From positions 5,082,160 through 5,146,159 of the forward strand of contig NC_088298.1 in assembly GCF_032854445.1 (NCBI RefSeq): a DNA stretch of 64,000 nucleotides. Reading direction: 5' to 3'. The DNA comes from Liolophura sinensis (lineage: Eukaryota; Mollusca; Polyplacophora; Chitonida; Chitonidae). The position numbers and the translations under genes are program-made. Below, piece after piece: positions 1-11,486 of this stretch (within the stretch, counting starts at the first letter, position 1; every line of letters begins with the position of its first letter). The notes beneath the pieces were generated by a model. The model saw nothing but the letters and a program-made list of their open reading frames with translations. It was not told where the DNA came from and made no database searches.

Positions 1-556
1 TCACTTGTTTTCACCAAACCCTCAGTTTCCTCTTTGGTCTCCACAAATAACTTGTTTTCATGTCACAGTTTCCCCAATGGTCTCCACAAACCAAACCATT
101 TGTTTTCACATAACTCTGTTTCCCCACTGGTCTGCACAAATTACTTGTTTCACCAAACATTCACTTTCCCCATTGGTCTGCACAAATCATTTGTTTTCAC
201 CAGGTACACAGTTTCCCCACTGGTCTCCACAAATCACTTGTTTTCACATCACACTGTTTCCCCAATGGTGTGCACATATTACTTGTTTTCACCAAACATT
301 CAGTTTCTCCGTTGGTCTGCACAAATCACTTGTTTTCATATCACACTGTTTCCCCACTGGTCTTCACCAAACAATTGTTTCACGAAACACTGTTTCTCCA
401 TTGGTCTAAACAAATCACTTGCTATCACAAAACACTCAGTTTTCCCTTGATCTCCACAAATCAGTTATTTTCACCAAACACTGTTTCCCCATTGGTGTAA
501 ATAAATCACTTAACACAAAACACGCAGTTCCCCCTTGCTCTCCACAAATCACTTAG
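1..556. repeat. Diverged minisatellite, ~44-53 bp unit
   Basis: About a dozen imperfect copies of a unit built from cacttgttttcacc, cagtttccccattggtct and ccacaaat. Unit length drifts between roughly 44 and 53 bp, so copies are not in phase. The array probably continues upstream of the window. Three overlapping open frames run through it but follow from the repeat and have no protein character. Confidence 0.85.
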
Positions 557-1602
557 TTTTCAACTTCGTTTTGAAGGAAACACACATCTTGTTTTAATAA
601 ATAATCCTTCTTCCTGTCCTTCAAAGATTTCTTAACACAAAGAATCTGATATATTTTATGGCTAAAGTTACACAAAAAAAATCACTGTTTTGTTTCAAGA
701 ACATCATGCGCAAAAATATCATGCCACCAACCAAAGATAGATTCACAGAGCCAGGAAAGTGCAAAATTTGACCACAATGCGGAGTCACATTCAGCAAAAG
801 AAAAAATTTTCTTTGAAGACTGTCTATTAAGATACAAAAGAAGTCCACACTGCAAATCTGAAGGAGCTACTTTCCCAAAGTCAAGTATCGGGTAAAAATT
901 CCAGCCCAAAGCGTTACGTAATAATACCTGTCCATTTTTTCAAATGCATGAATGAAGCTAAACTTAGTTCTGCGGTTTTGTTTAAAATTCCAAAATCTGG
1001 ACACCAAAACCACAAGGGTTTGTTTCTGAAGCGTACTGCCATGTGTCTCACATGCGAGACCAGGCCTGAAGGAAATGAAGGTTAAAACACAGATTGGTAT
1101 GGGGCAATAAATGGAGGGATAAACGCTTTTGTAAACCACATGGTTAACTTACAACGTACTTTTAGAGCATGTATCAGCCAAAGACATGAAAGACAAAACA
1201 TCAGACTGTTCTCAAGAAAACATGGTCATGTCTCAACAATGATTTTACAACTGGTCCTCTAACATCACGCAAACAATGTATATAATTAGATGTATACTGA
1301 CACAGCAACTTTTACAACTTTTACCTACCAATCCTGCAAGATGGAATAACTGATAGGTGTATGTACATCATGTACTTTCACTTTCACTTTCAGAAAAACT
1401 TGCTTTAATTATTATATACAATATCATGAAATTACAGGATGTAGTTCACAAATGAAAGTACTATCATATTCATTATTACACTCACACTATTACATATTTT
1501 GAAATACCCCATTTTGTTCTTACACTTCTATTATTACACTTCTATTATTACACATTTATTACACCTATCTAACTAGACATTAGTCTCACTTCTGTTGTTA
1601 CC
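557..1602. other. Unique AT-rich DNA
   Basis: No gene recognised. The last ~150 bases are low-complexity and built from ttattacac words. Open frames are at most 90 codons and do not look like protein. Confidence 0.6.
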
Positions 1603-1614
1603 CTTCTGTTATTA

Positions 1615-1751
1615 TTTATTTATTTGATTGGTGTTCTACGCTGCACTCAAGAATATTTCACTAACAAGACAGTGGCCAGTATTGTGGTAGGAGGAAACTG
1701 GGCAGAGCCTGCAGGAAACCCATGACCATCTGCAGGCTGCTGGCAGACCCA
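1615..1751 (-). mobile_element. SINE-1, 5'-truncated copy
   Basis: Minus-strand tail half of SINE-1: (ttta)n then ttgattggtgttctacgc and the gtaggaggaaac core, stopping before the tRNA-like head. It is flanked by a perfect 12-bp target-site duplication cttctgttatta at 1603-1614 and 1752-1763. This is what LINE-driven insertion with 5' truncation leaves. Confidence 0.85.
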
Positions 1752-1763
1752 CTTCTGTTATTA

Positions 1764-2554
1764 TACCTTGGTTGTTAGACTAGTTATTACACTATAGTCG
1801 TCAATATACGTCTGTTGTTCATATGTTGAGTAATTAGGTGAGTGCACTTAGCCTAAACGACCTAAAATTTCACCTACGAAAGTGCATTTTTATTATTTTT
1901 GGTGCTGAAACTTAAGAGTACATGTAATTTCCCAGCAGAATAACATCCCAAGCATACCTGTATGTTCCGAACAAACCTCAAAACACCTGTCTACTTAAAA
2001 ATCAATAGAACTCTCAAAATCGGACAAAGAGGGCAAAACAGTCACGGACAAAATTTATGGTTATCTGGGGTATGTACTGTGTGTTCTCGTGGCAGGGCGA
2101 GTCCACAAAATGAATTAGTGAGTGCTAGCTGTCTATATTTTTAGATCAATTACAGCATTAGATGTACCAGTATTTGCCTACATGTATGTAAACAGGTTAT
2201 TTCTATAAGTATTTGGATAAATAATTAAGTACATTACCGTATGAAATTTAACGCCTATTCAAGCAGTCTCCACTTCATGTTTATACAGACAACTGAATTC
2301 CATGACTTGGGGCAACCCTTTGATTTGTAGGCACTTTCAGGGTACAGATGGAAAACTCATTATCGCATGTATAAATCTGTTCACACTTGACCTACCCTAT
2401 CAAACAAATTCCTCACACAAAGATCGTGTAAGATTCACGTAATAGTTTATGATTACAATTATCTTGTAATTTTGCACAGCCAAGATTAAACAAAACATAA
2501 AGTCTGTAAAAATTTGAGCTTCAAAAAAGAAATCCTCTTTAGCCCTAAACAGAG
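1764..2554. other. Unique AT-rich DNA
   Basis: No gene, RNA or mobile element recognised. Confidence 0.6.
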
Positions 2555-2725
2555 GGGTTGCACGTGACTTCATCCCCTTGGCAAAACAATAGTCAGGTAG
2601 CCATCTTGGAGTCCTGTTAACATGGGCTGCTATAGCAATAGTACTCCAATATGGCTACCAGAAGTAGGTCTATTGACACAGATGTAACGTTTCTTCAAAA
2701 CAATTCCATGAAGTCATGCATCAAA
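2555..2725. mobile_element. Foldback / MITE-like element
   Basis: Two nested inverted repeats. The inner arms gtagccatcttggagt (about 2599-2614) and actccaatatggctac (about 2650-2665) pair with one mismatch. The outer arms tgacttcat and atgaagtca (near 2573 and 2709) also pair. The symmetry suggests a non-autonomous DNA element. No target duplication was identified. Confidence 0.55.
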
Positions 2726-3831
2726 AGGTAGATATTACACTCTCAAAAATTTTTGCCATTTAAAGGCCACATTAATTTTAATTGTTGTTTCAAGGGCAGA
2801 AAAAATCTTTTTTCAATGACAAACGAATTTTTATGAAAATAAAATTTGAAATCAGCTGATTTGTGGAAAATCTCGACTATCTTGGTGGTTTCTTCTGACA
2901 CAGGCATATTGACATTATCAGAAACCTTGAGAAAACTGGAAAATCACAAAAAAGTCCCATGAATATCAGACAGAACAAAGTTGGATTTCCAGTTTTACTT
3001 TTACTTCATTCTTAGATTTTTTAGTGTCGGCTCGCTCGTAAAAAATAACAATAAAATTGGTGTCATTTAATCCATGACCCTATTTTGATAAGAAAATAAA
3101 GAAAAACAGAAATGAATCAAATGTGCGTATTTCATCTTTTGTGAACTGAGTACAAATGCACCAAATATCTCTATTCTTTCAAAAGGGAAGGATTTGAAAC
3201 TGGAGTCATGTAAACATAAAAACAAACGTAAACAATCTGAAGTTTGGTAAATAAACTATCAGTTTCACTAGGGTAGGTGAGTGAGTGGACGGGAGGCTAC
3301 ATAGTAGGTGGGTAAGGGACCTGTGAAGGGCATATACTAATCACAGGTTAATTGTAACCTGCCCTTCTCTGGATTCTGCACCACTTACCCTAAACATTTG
3401 GTAAGCTTCACTCTGATAAGATCAGATTTACCCCACAGTAACACAGTGTGGTCTTGGGTCCCCCCAACCCCGAAGTGTGATGTATTGGATAAAGTGTCCA
3501 AGGGTAAGTGGGCAAAGTGATTTACAAGGGGAAAGGGCAACCCAATGGGAATATAAAGTAGCCTAGAACTTAGCAAGGTCAACATGGTGTAAGATAAGAT
3601 ATTTTTGCATAAGGTTTTCTTTCTTTTTTTTTTTTTTTTCATCAAGGTGTTTACTGCCAGGAAATGTGGAATTTCAATTAAGGTGAGGGAGAAAATTTTA
3701 CATTTGTTTCTTGTTTATTCCCCTTAACATCTTATTATACACTGTAGGTGAATATGACAGGATAAGACATTAAAGAGGATAATTAGATTTAGGTATCTGA
3801 TTGGAGTTTCACGTCACTGTACTAAAGGATA
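2726..3831. other. Unique DNA with a poly-T tract
   Basis: No gene recognised. A T-tract lies near 3617-3638. An 86-codon minus frame (3385-3645) begins in that tract and is not convincing. Confidence 0.55.
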
Positions 3832-3868
3832 GTATCACTTATACTATGGCGACCAGCATTATGGCGGG
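3832..3868 (-). mobile_element. SINE-1 remnant
   Basis: Short match to the SINE-1 core on the minus strand (cacttatactatggcgaccagcattatggcggg, described here in pieces: cacttata, gcgaccagcattatgg). Confidence 0.5.
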
Positions 3869-3879
3869 AAAAGGTCAGT

Positions 3880-3913
3880 GGGGGAGGGAGGGGGTGCAGG
3901 TGGGGGGGGGGGG
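3880..3913 (+). other. G-quadruplex-prone G-rich tract
   Basis: Four or more G-runs of at least three with very short loops (ggggg-a-ggg-a-ggggg-tgcaggt-then a run of a dozen G) on the plus strand. It lies immediately beside a SINE-1 remnant. Confidence 0.7.
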
Positions 3914-3920
3914 TGGTAAT

Positions 3921-4320
3921 AGATAAGAAAGTCAGGCCTTATTTAGTAGAAGTTGAGATAGGTATAAACAAAACATGTATACCTCACAATATCCTCTTTT
4001 TCATCAGGAATATGAACAAATTAATTCACACACATGCATACACTGGGCAGTTAAAAAAGCCCACTCAAATCTAGGGGTGAAAATGTTCAAAAACTGTTTA
4101 ATACCTGGTAAAAGCGAACAAAATGTTGTCCTTCAAAAACAAAACATATCATGAAAGTAGCAGTAAGAAAGCGTATACTGTACCAATTTTGAACAGTTTT
4201 ACATATAATTTGAGACATTTCTTGAGTTTAAACTATGCACAAGAAAGCTTAAAAGTGGCAAATTTGAAAATCTATTTGAGGTTATATATATAAAAACTGC
4301 AATACTTTTTTTTTTAATAA
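3921..4320. other. Unique AT-rich DNA
   Basis: No gene or repeat family recognised. Confidence 0.55.
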
Positions 4321-4334
4321 TGACACTATTTGAG

Positions 4335-4653
4335 TGAGAGAGTGCTTGGGTTTTAATGTCGTACTTAACAATTTTTCAGTCATACGACGATGAAGGAATC
4401 CTTAGGATGTATGTAATGTACCTCCTTGTTGCAGGACGGATCTCTTTTAAATAGTGCTGCTTCAATGACATGACTTACTGAAGGCAAGTAAGCCACTCCG
4501 CCCAAGCCATTATACTGATATGGGTCAACCAGTCGTTGCACTATCCCCCTTCATGCTGAACGCCAAGTCTTAGGTGTGACTCAACCCAGGATTGATCCTG
4601 GATCTACCGCTCCCGAAGCGGATGCTCTACTAACTGTGCTATCTGGGCCGGTT
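4335..4653 (-). mobile_element. SINE-2, full-length copy
   Basis: Minus-strand tRNA-derived SINE. The head, read on the minus strand from about 4653, has a box A-like tagcacagttagtagagc, a Pro-like anticodon loop ttcggga and a box B-like ggatcaatcc. The 3' end is the (ctca)n-type tail seen as gagtgagagag on the plus strand. A perfect 14-bp target-site duplication tgacactatttgag flanks it at 4321-4334 and 4654-4667. Confidence 0.88.
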
Positions 4654-4667
4654 TGACACTATTTGAG

Positions 4668-4903
4668 ACCAGTACCCCTAAGTCAAACTCCGTTCAGAAA
4701 AGGCATACAACAAAAGAACAGCCAATGTAATGGGATTATATGTGTAGCAGTTGTAAGTAATACTCAAGAATTCTCTCACTTCCATCACATTGGTCAGTTT
4801 AGGGTTTAGAAACTCAAGCCAGGCATAAACCACCAACCTTTGGCAAGGTAGTAACGATGACACCCAACATATTTGTGGAAAATCAGTAGTTTTTAACAAC
4901 GTT
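4668..4903. other. Unique DNA with a SINE-3-like word
   Basis: Contains ccaccaacctttggcaag (about 4829-4846), the conserved core word of SINE-3. The rest of that element is not recognisable. Confidence 0.4.
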
Positions 4904-5321
4904 AAGCCTAGCGCATACGGACAGCATTTGTTAACAAAATCGGATTTTCAGATCCCGGTGTCAAACGAATGATCTGGAATATCGGTTACCCGCACACAAG
5001 CAACATTTGTTGTGCATTGTTGAAGATTTCAGTGGCAAAGGATGGTCACATGACATTTTCACGGACGCTAATTGGTTGATGTTGATGATAATGATCTCAT
5101 CAGATCACAGATGAGCGAGATCTTGTGCCTGGCTCATTTGTTTGGGGATTTTTTGTTGCCCAAAGATAAACAAGCTGAATCTTTGGATCAAGTGTTCTGT
5201 GCAGTTTCAGGAAGTGTTGTTGTGGTTACCTGCACATGAGTAAATTCCGAGGATTTTCTGTTGTCCGGATCAAGAAATCCCATTTTCGACAACAAATGTT
5301 GCCCGTGTGCACTGGGCTTTT
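4904..5321. mobile_element. MITE family M5 (418 bp)
   Basis: Imperfect terminal inverted repeats of about 45 bp. The left end aagcctagcgcatacgg, then catttgtt, pairs with the right end read in reverse, aagcccagtgcacacgg, then catttgtt. No transposase frame is present, so it is non-autonomous. A further caacatttgttg copy of the TIR word occurs internally near 5000. Confidence 0.7.
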
Positions 5322-5495
5322 AGAAAGTACAATAGACACACGAGCACTGCCAACTGCTGAGGATACTTTCACCAACATCGGCCCCACAAACAGAGCTGAG
5401 ATTAAACAAACTTCCCAGCGACTGAAAAGCTAGCAATACCTTTATTAATTACCGGACTTCGCTCTCCATACTGACCTCCTAGTGTCAATAGGGGT

Positions 5496-5586
5496 GGGTC
5501 TATAGGCCAAGTGATTGAGAATCTTTTATTGTCTTTCGATCACTAGGTCACACAAGGTGGGAGTTCAGTCCCTACCTTGGACAACA
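5496..5586 (+). mobile_element. tRNA-like SINE head remnant
   Basis: taggccaagtgattgag resembles RNA polymerase III box A, and gggagttcagtccc, about 60 bases on, resembles box B. It does not fold into a convincing tRNA and probably is the head of another SINE family. It sits directly before the 84-bp array. Confidence 0.45.
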
Positions 5587-5601
5587 AATGTGCTAAATTC
5601 T

Positions 5602-6021
5602 CGAGGCATGGGTGGCACGAAGCCATGAACAGTGCTCAGCTCAACTGTCACATGAAGTTACCAGGTGTGACATGAACTTTGTTGTCGAGGCATGGGTGGC
5701 ACGAAGCCATGAACAGTGCTCAGCTCAACTGTCACTTGAAGTTACCAGGTGTGACATGAACTTTGTTGTCGAGGCATGGGTGGCACGAAGCCATGAACAG
5801 TGCTCAGCTCAACTGTCACTTGAAGTTACCAGGTGTGACATAAACTTTGTTGTCGAGGCATGGGTGGCACGAAGCCATGAACAGTGCTCAGCTCAACTGT
5901 CACATGAAGTTACCAGGTGTGACATGAACTTTGTTGTCGAGGCATGGGTGGCATGAAGCCATGAACAGTGCTCAGCTCAACTGTCACATGAAGTTACCAG
6001 GTGCGACATAAACTTTGTTGG
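5602..6021. repeat. Tandem array, 84-bp unit x 5
   Basis: Five near-identical copies beginning cgaggcatgggtggcacgaa and containing cagctcaactgtcac. The unit is a multiple of three without a stop in one plus frame, which gives a 114-codon frame of 28-residue repeats (5612-5956). The low divergence between copies points to recent amplification or homogenisation. Confidence 0.92.
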
Positions 6022-6442
6022 AGGTCACTCGGTTAAATCACTAAGACAGGTATGCATGTGAAAGCCTCTAGGTCACACTTGGTAAGGTTTGTTAGATGTT
6101 TGCCAATCACTAACACAGGTACACGTGTGAAAGCCTCGAGGTCACACGTGGTAAGGTTTGTTAGATGTTTGCCAATCACTAACACAGGTATACATGTGAA
6201 AGCCTCAAGGTCACACGTGGTAAAGTTTGTTAGATATTTGCTAATCACTAACACAGGTATACATGAGAAAGCCTCGAGGTCACACGCGGTAAGGTTTGTT
6301 AGATGTTTGCCAATCACTAACACAGGTATACAAGTGAAAGCCTCGAGATCACACTTGGTAAGGTTTGTTAGATGTTTGCCAATCAGTAACACAGGCACAT
6401 ATGTGAAAGCCTCTAGGTCACACTTGGTAAGGTTTGTTAGAT

Positions 6443-6715
6443 TTTTTTTTTTTTTTTTTTTTGATTGGTGTTTTACGCCGTACTCAAGAATATTTCACTT
6501 ATACGACGGCGACCAGCATTATGGTGGGTGGAAACCAGGCACAGCCCGGGGGAAACCCACGACCATCCGCAGGTTGCAGGCAGACCTTCCCACTTACGGC
6601 CGGAGAGGAAGCCAGCATGAGCTGGACTTGAACTCACAGCGACCGCATTGGTGAGAGGCTCCTAGGTCATTGCGCTGGGCTAGCGCGCTAACCGACTGAG
6701 CCACGGAGGCCCCCC
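6443..6715 (-). mobile_element. SINE-1, full-length, inside the 69-bp satellite
   Basis: Full minus-strand copy: 21-T tract, ttgattggtgttttacgcc, core, box B-like gagttcaag region (read on the minus strand), and head ending ggaggcccccc. Satellite sequence aggtttgttagat occurs on both sides (6430-6442 and 6716-6728), consistent with a target-site duplication. It carries the private variants gtgggtggaaacc and gttgcaggc shared only with the 7701 copy. Confidence 0.92.
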
Positions 6716-7700
6716 AGGTTTGTTAGATGTTTGCCAATCACTAACACGGGTATACATGTGAAAGCCTCGAGATCACATGTGGTAAGGTTTGTTAGATGTT
6801 TGCCAATCAGTAACACAGGTATACATGTGAAATCCTCAAGGTCACACTTGGTAAGGTTTGTTAGATGTTTGCTAATCACTAACACAGGTATACATGTGAA
6901 AGCCTCAAGGTCACACTTGGTAAGGTTTGTTAGATGTTTGCCAATCACTAACACAGCTATACATGTGAAAGCCTCGAGGTCACATGTGGTAAGGTTTGTT
7001 AGATGTTTGCCAATCACTAACACAGGTATACATGAGAAAGCCTTGAGATCACACGCGGTAAAGTTTGTCAGATGTTTGCTAATCACTAACACAGGTACAC
7101 ATGTGAAAGCCTCTAGGTCACACTTGGTAAGGTTTGTTAGATGTTTGCCAACCACTAACACAGGTATACATGAGAAAGCCTCGAGATCACTCGTGGTAAG
7201 GTTTGTTAGATGTTTGCCAATCACTAACACAGGTACACATGTGAAAGCCTCTAGGTCACACTTGGTAAGGTTTGTTAGATGTTTGCCAACCACTAACACA
7301 GGTATACATGTGAAAGCCTCAAGATCACACGTGGTAAGGTTTGTTAGCTGTTTGCTAATCACTAACACAGGTATACATGTGAAAGCCTCTAGGTCACACG
7401 TGGTAAGGTTTGTTAGCTGTTTGCTAATCACTAACACAGGTATACATGTGAAAGCCTCTAGGTCACACTTGGTAAGGTTTGTTAGATGTTTGCCAACCAC
7501 TAACACAGGTATACATGAGAAAGCCTCAAGATCACAAGGGGTAAGGTTTGTCAGATGTTTGCCAATCACTAACACAGGTATACACGTGAAAGCCTCGAGG
7601 TCACACGTGGTAAAGTTTGTTAGATATTTGCTAATCACTAACACAGGTATACATGTGAAAGCCTCAAGATCACACTTGGTAAGGTTTGCTAGATGTTTGC

Positions 7701-7962
7701 TTTTTTTTTGATTGGTGTTTTACGCCGTACTCAAGAATATTTCACTTATACGACGGCGACCAGCATTATGGTGGGTGGAAACCGGGCACAGCCCGGGGGA
7801 AACCCACGACCATCCGCAGGTTGCAGGCAGACCTTCCCACTTACGGCCGGAGAGGAAGCCAGCATGAGCTGGACTTGAACTCACAGCGACCGCATTGGTG
7901 AGAGGCTCCTGGGTCATTGCGCTGCGCTAGCCCGCTAACCGACTGAGCCACGGAGGCCTCCC
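7701..7962 (-). mobile_element. SINE-1, second copy inside the satellite
   Basis: Differs from the 6443 copy at only about five positions and shares its private core variants. The head joins the satellite at the same point of the unit (aggtttgttag). The flank aggtttgctagatgtttgc (7682-7700) matches aggtttgttagatgtttgc (7963-7981) with one mismatch, like a 19-bp target duplication. It is probably the same insertion, duplicated together with neighbouring units. Confidence 0.92.
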
Positions 7963-9847
7963 AGGTTTGTTAGATGTTTGCCAATCACTAACACAGGTAT
8001 ACATGTGAAAGCCTCAAGGTCACACTTGGTAAGGTTTGTTAGATGTTTGCTAATCACTAACACAGGTATACATGTGAAAGCCTCAAGGTCACACTTGGTA
8101 AGGTTTGTTAGATGTTTGCCAATCACTAACACAGCTATACATGTGAAAGCCTCGAGGTCACATGTGGTAAGGTTTGTTAGATGTTTGCCAATCACTAACA
8201 CAGGTATACATGAGAAAGCCTCGAGATCACACGCGGTAAAGTTTGTCAGATGTTTGCCAATCACTAACACAGGTACACATGTGAAAGCCTCTAGGTCACA
8301 CTTGGTAAGGTTTGTTAGATGTTTGCCAACCACTAACACAGGTATACATGAGAAAGCCTCGAGATCACTCGTGGTAAGGTTTGTTAGCTGTTTGCTAATC
8401 ACTAACACAGGTATACATGTGAAAGCCTCTAGGTCACACTTAGTAAGGTTTGTTAGCTGTTTGCTAATCACTAACACAGGTATACATGTGAAAGCCTCTA
8501 GGTCACACTTGGTAAGGTTTGTTAGATGTTTGCCAACCACTAACACAGGTATACATGAGAAAGCCTCAAGATCACAAGGGGTAAGGTTTGTCAGATGTTT
8601 GCCAATCACTAACACAGGTACACATGTGAAAGCCTCTAGGTCACTCGTGGTAAGGTTTGTTAGATATTTGCCAATCACTAACACAGGTATACATGTGAAA
8701 GCCTCTAGGTCACACGTGGTAAAGTTTGTCAGATGTTTGCCAATCACTAACACAGGTACACATGTGAAAGCCTCTAGGTCACACTGGGTAAGGTTTGTTA
8801 GAAGTTTGCCAATCACTAACACAGGTATACATGTGAAAGCCTCGAGATCACACGCGGTAAAGTTTGTCAGATGTTTGCTAATCACTAACACAGGTACACA
8901 TGTGAAAGCCTCTAGGTCACACTGGGTAAGGTTTGTTAGATGTTTGCCAATCACTAACACAGGCACACATGTGAAAGCCTTGAGGTCACATGTGGTAAGG
9001 TTTGTTAGATGTTTGCCAATCACTAACACAGGTACACATGTGAAAGCCTCAAGATCACATGTGGTAAGGTTTGTTAGATGTTTGCCAATCACTAACACAG
9101 GTATACATGAGAAAACCTCGAGGTCACACTTGGTAAGGTTTGTTAGATGTTTGCCAATCACTAACACAGGTATACATGTGAAAGCCTTGAGGTCACACGT
9201 GGTAAAGTTTGTCAGATGTTTGCCAATCAGTAACACAGGTATACATGTGAAAGCCTCGAGGTCACTCGTGGTAAGGTTTGTTAGATGTTTGCCAATCACT
9301 AACACAGGTACACATGTGAAAGCCTCTAGGTCACACATGGTAAGGTTTGTTAGATGTTTGCCAATCACTAACACAGGTATACATGAGAAAGCCTCAAGGT
9401 CACACTTGGTAAAGTTTGTTAGATGTTTGCCAATCAGTAACACAGGTATACATGTGAAAGCCTCTAGGTCACTTGTGGTAAAGTTTGTTAGATGTTTGCC
9501 AATCACTAAAATAGGTACACATGTGAAAGCCTCTAGGTCACTCGTGGTAAGGTTTGTTAGATGTTTGCCAATCACTAACACAGGTACACATGTGAAAGCC
9601 TCTAGGTCACACTTGGTAAGGTTTGTTAGCTGTTTGCTAATCACTAACACAGGTACACATGTGAAAGCCTCTAGGTCACATGTGGTAAGGTTTGTCAGAT
9701 GTTTGCCAATCACTAACACAGGTACACATGTGAAAGCCTTGAGATCACACATGGTAAAGTTTGTCAGATGTTTGCCAATCACTAACACAGGTATACATGA
9801 GAAAGCCTTGTGATCACACACGGTAAAGTTTTTCAGATGTTTGCCAA

Positions 9848-10924
9848 AATACGGCTAATTCTGCATAGAAATTTGTGTTTTAAATCCATTTTACTTGGTT
9901 GGAAAACTTCTAAAAAAATAAAACGAACTATTATCTTGGACAGTCTTTAATGTTCTTTCATCTGGTATATACTTCATTTTATTTTTTTTCTGTGCCTTTA
10001 AACAAGAATGAGAATGAAACAAATACCTACATAACAAAGATAAAAGTTGTCATCCATTACTATTTGTATTTTTGAATATGGTTACACTACACTGAAGGAA
10101 AAGCAACTTAAAACACACACACACACACACAAATAAATGACCACACCTAAGGAAACCAGAACATGAGAACAAAATCCAGCCAATCACAAGATGACACGCA
10201 CTGGATCCTCTTCCCTATGGACTTACCAGATATACACACTAAAACAAACAAATGTCTTTCCTCATCAATAGTATAATTTTTCCCCCGTGTCATTTTTTTT
10301 CTCTCCAACTCCAATATCAGTCTGCTAAAACTAATAAACTCTCATGTTGCGGCTGCTGTAGGCATACACCTGTCAATCAAGTGTCAAAATGGACGAAAAA
10401 AACTACTTGCCATAAATAACTCAAAACCTCCTGAGGATTTTTTGTATCTGTTATATCGGCCCACAGAGTGAAGACGCTCTGAACGCTAATGTTAATTAGC
10501 CAATGGAAGAAATCCAAGCTCACCACGTTTAAAAAATGGACACAGCTTGCATTATTTTCTCTTGCTGCCATGCAGAAAAAAAAGGACATCCCACATTTTT
10601 TTCTGCTTTTTAAAATTTTTTTTTCTCTAAATAACGTTACTGGTGTTTATAATCAGCAATTTTTTCTTTCATTTTGTTTTCAACTTTGAGTCTAAGACTG
10701 CATAAATCTTAGTGAAGACAACATCGCACAGAAAACAGAAAAAAAATATGTAACACATGTAGGCTACCTTTGTATAAATATATATGAATACTGGCAGTAT
10801 TTTCAAGTGTTACACTTTTTACAGCTATGTATCTATATCACGTCATTCAAATCTGTATTCAACAGCTGTAATTTGTGTCTATTAACCTAGATATTATCAC
10901 ATGAGGAACCCCTCAGTATCAATA
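9848..10924. other. Unique AT-rich DNA with an (AC)n microsatellite
   Basis: No gene recognised. An (ac)n run lies at about 10113-10131. Frames near 10377-10689 are T-rich and not convincing. Confidence 0.55.
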
Positions 10925-11450
10925 AAAACGAAGAGCCCAGAATGAGGTAGGACAACCCAAATTTCATATGGGAGAAACCAAAATCTGAGCTAGAAAAGCC
11001 CACATTTGACATGAGACAGCCCAAAATCTGATTAGGGCACCCCAGATTTGGTATGGGACATCTCAAAATCTAAAGTAGGACAACTAAAATTTGAAATGTG
11101 ACAACACAAAACCTGAGGTAGGACAACTAAAATTTTGTATGTGACAATCCCAAAATCTGACGTGGACAACCCCAAATCTGAGGTGGACAACTAAAATTTG
11201 ATATGGGACAACCCCAAAATCTGAGGTGGACAAACCCAAATCTGAGGTGGACAACTAAAATTTGATATGGGACAACCCCAAAATCTGAGGTGGACAAACC
11301 CAAAATCTGCCAACTGAAAACCTCATGTAAGACAATTCAAAATCTATACTAAAAGCCTAATATTGAGCCCCAAATCTGATGTACATACTTGACACCTTAA
11401 AATAAGCTAAAGTGAACAATTCAAAATCTAAGTTAAAGCAGCCCATATTA
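10925..11450. repeat. Degenerate tandem array
   Basis: Loose repeats of aaaatctgaggtggacaac and aaaatttgatatgggacaa, in sub-units of about 21-28 bp arranged as alternating pairs. The most regular part is 11150-11310, and both ends decay. Confidence 0.8.
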
Positions 11451-11486
11451 CGTATTTTTAGGTTGACTGAAGTTGAGAGAGATTTT

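Larger units (their letters stand above)
6022..9847. repeat. Satellite array, 69-bp unit, ~48 copies
   Basis: About 48 copies of a 69-bp unit (key words ggtttgttagatgtttgcc, aatcactaacacaggtat, gtgaaagcctc, aggtcacac). It is interrupted by two SINE-1 copies at 6443-6715 and 7701-7962. The unit is a multiple of three and lacks stops in one frame on each strand, producing complementary frames of 611 codons (plus, 7978-9813) and 628 codons (minus, 7935-9821). I regard these as products of the repeat, not genes. Variants such as cacagctata, catgagaaag and ccaaccac recur in the same order, which shows higher-order duplication. Confidence 0.95.

Noticed and set aside
4560-4653. Minus-strand tRNA-Pro gene
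   Set aside because: Box-like words and an anticodon-like loop are present, but stems are imperfect and the segment is the head of a full SINE with target-site duplication.
6052-6654. 200-codon plus frame with a poly-Phe stretch and a WCFTPYSRIFHLYDG-like segment
   Set aside because: It is satellite sequence running through the poly-T tail into an antisense SINE-1. The same segment recurs wherever SINE-1 is read backwards.
7935-9821. 628-codon minus frame and the complementary 611-codon plus frame as genes
   Set aside because: The 69-bp unit is a multiple of three and lacks stops in both frames, so long frames follow automatically. There is no start context, domain or non-repeat coding flank.
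6022-9847. CRISPR-like array
   Set aside because: Units are contiguous 69-bp tandem copies with no unique spacers, and the DNA is eukaryotic.
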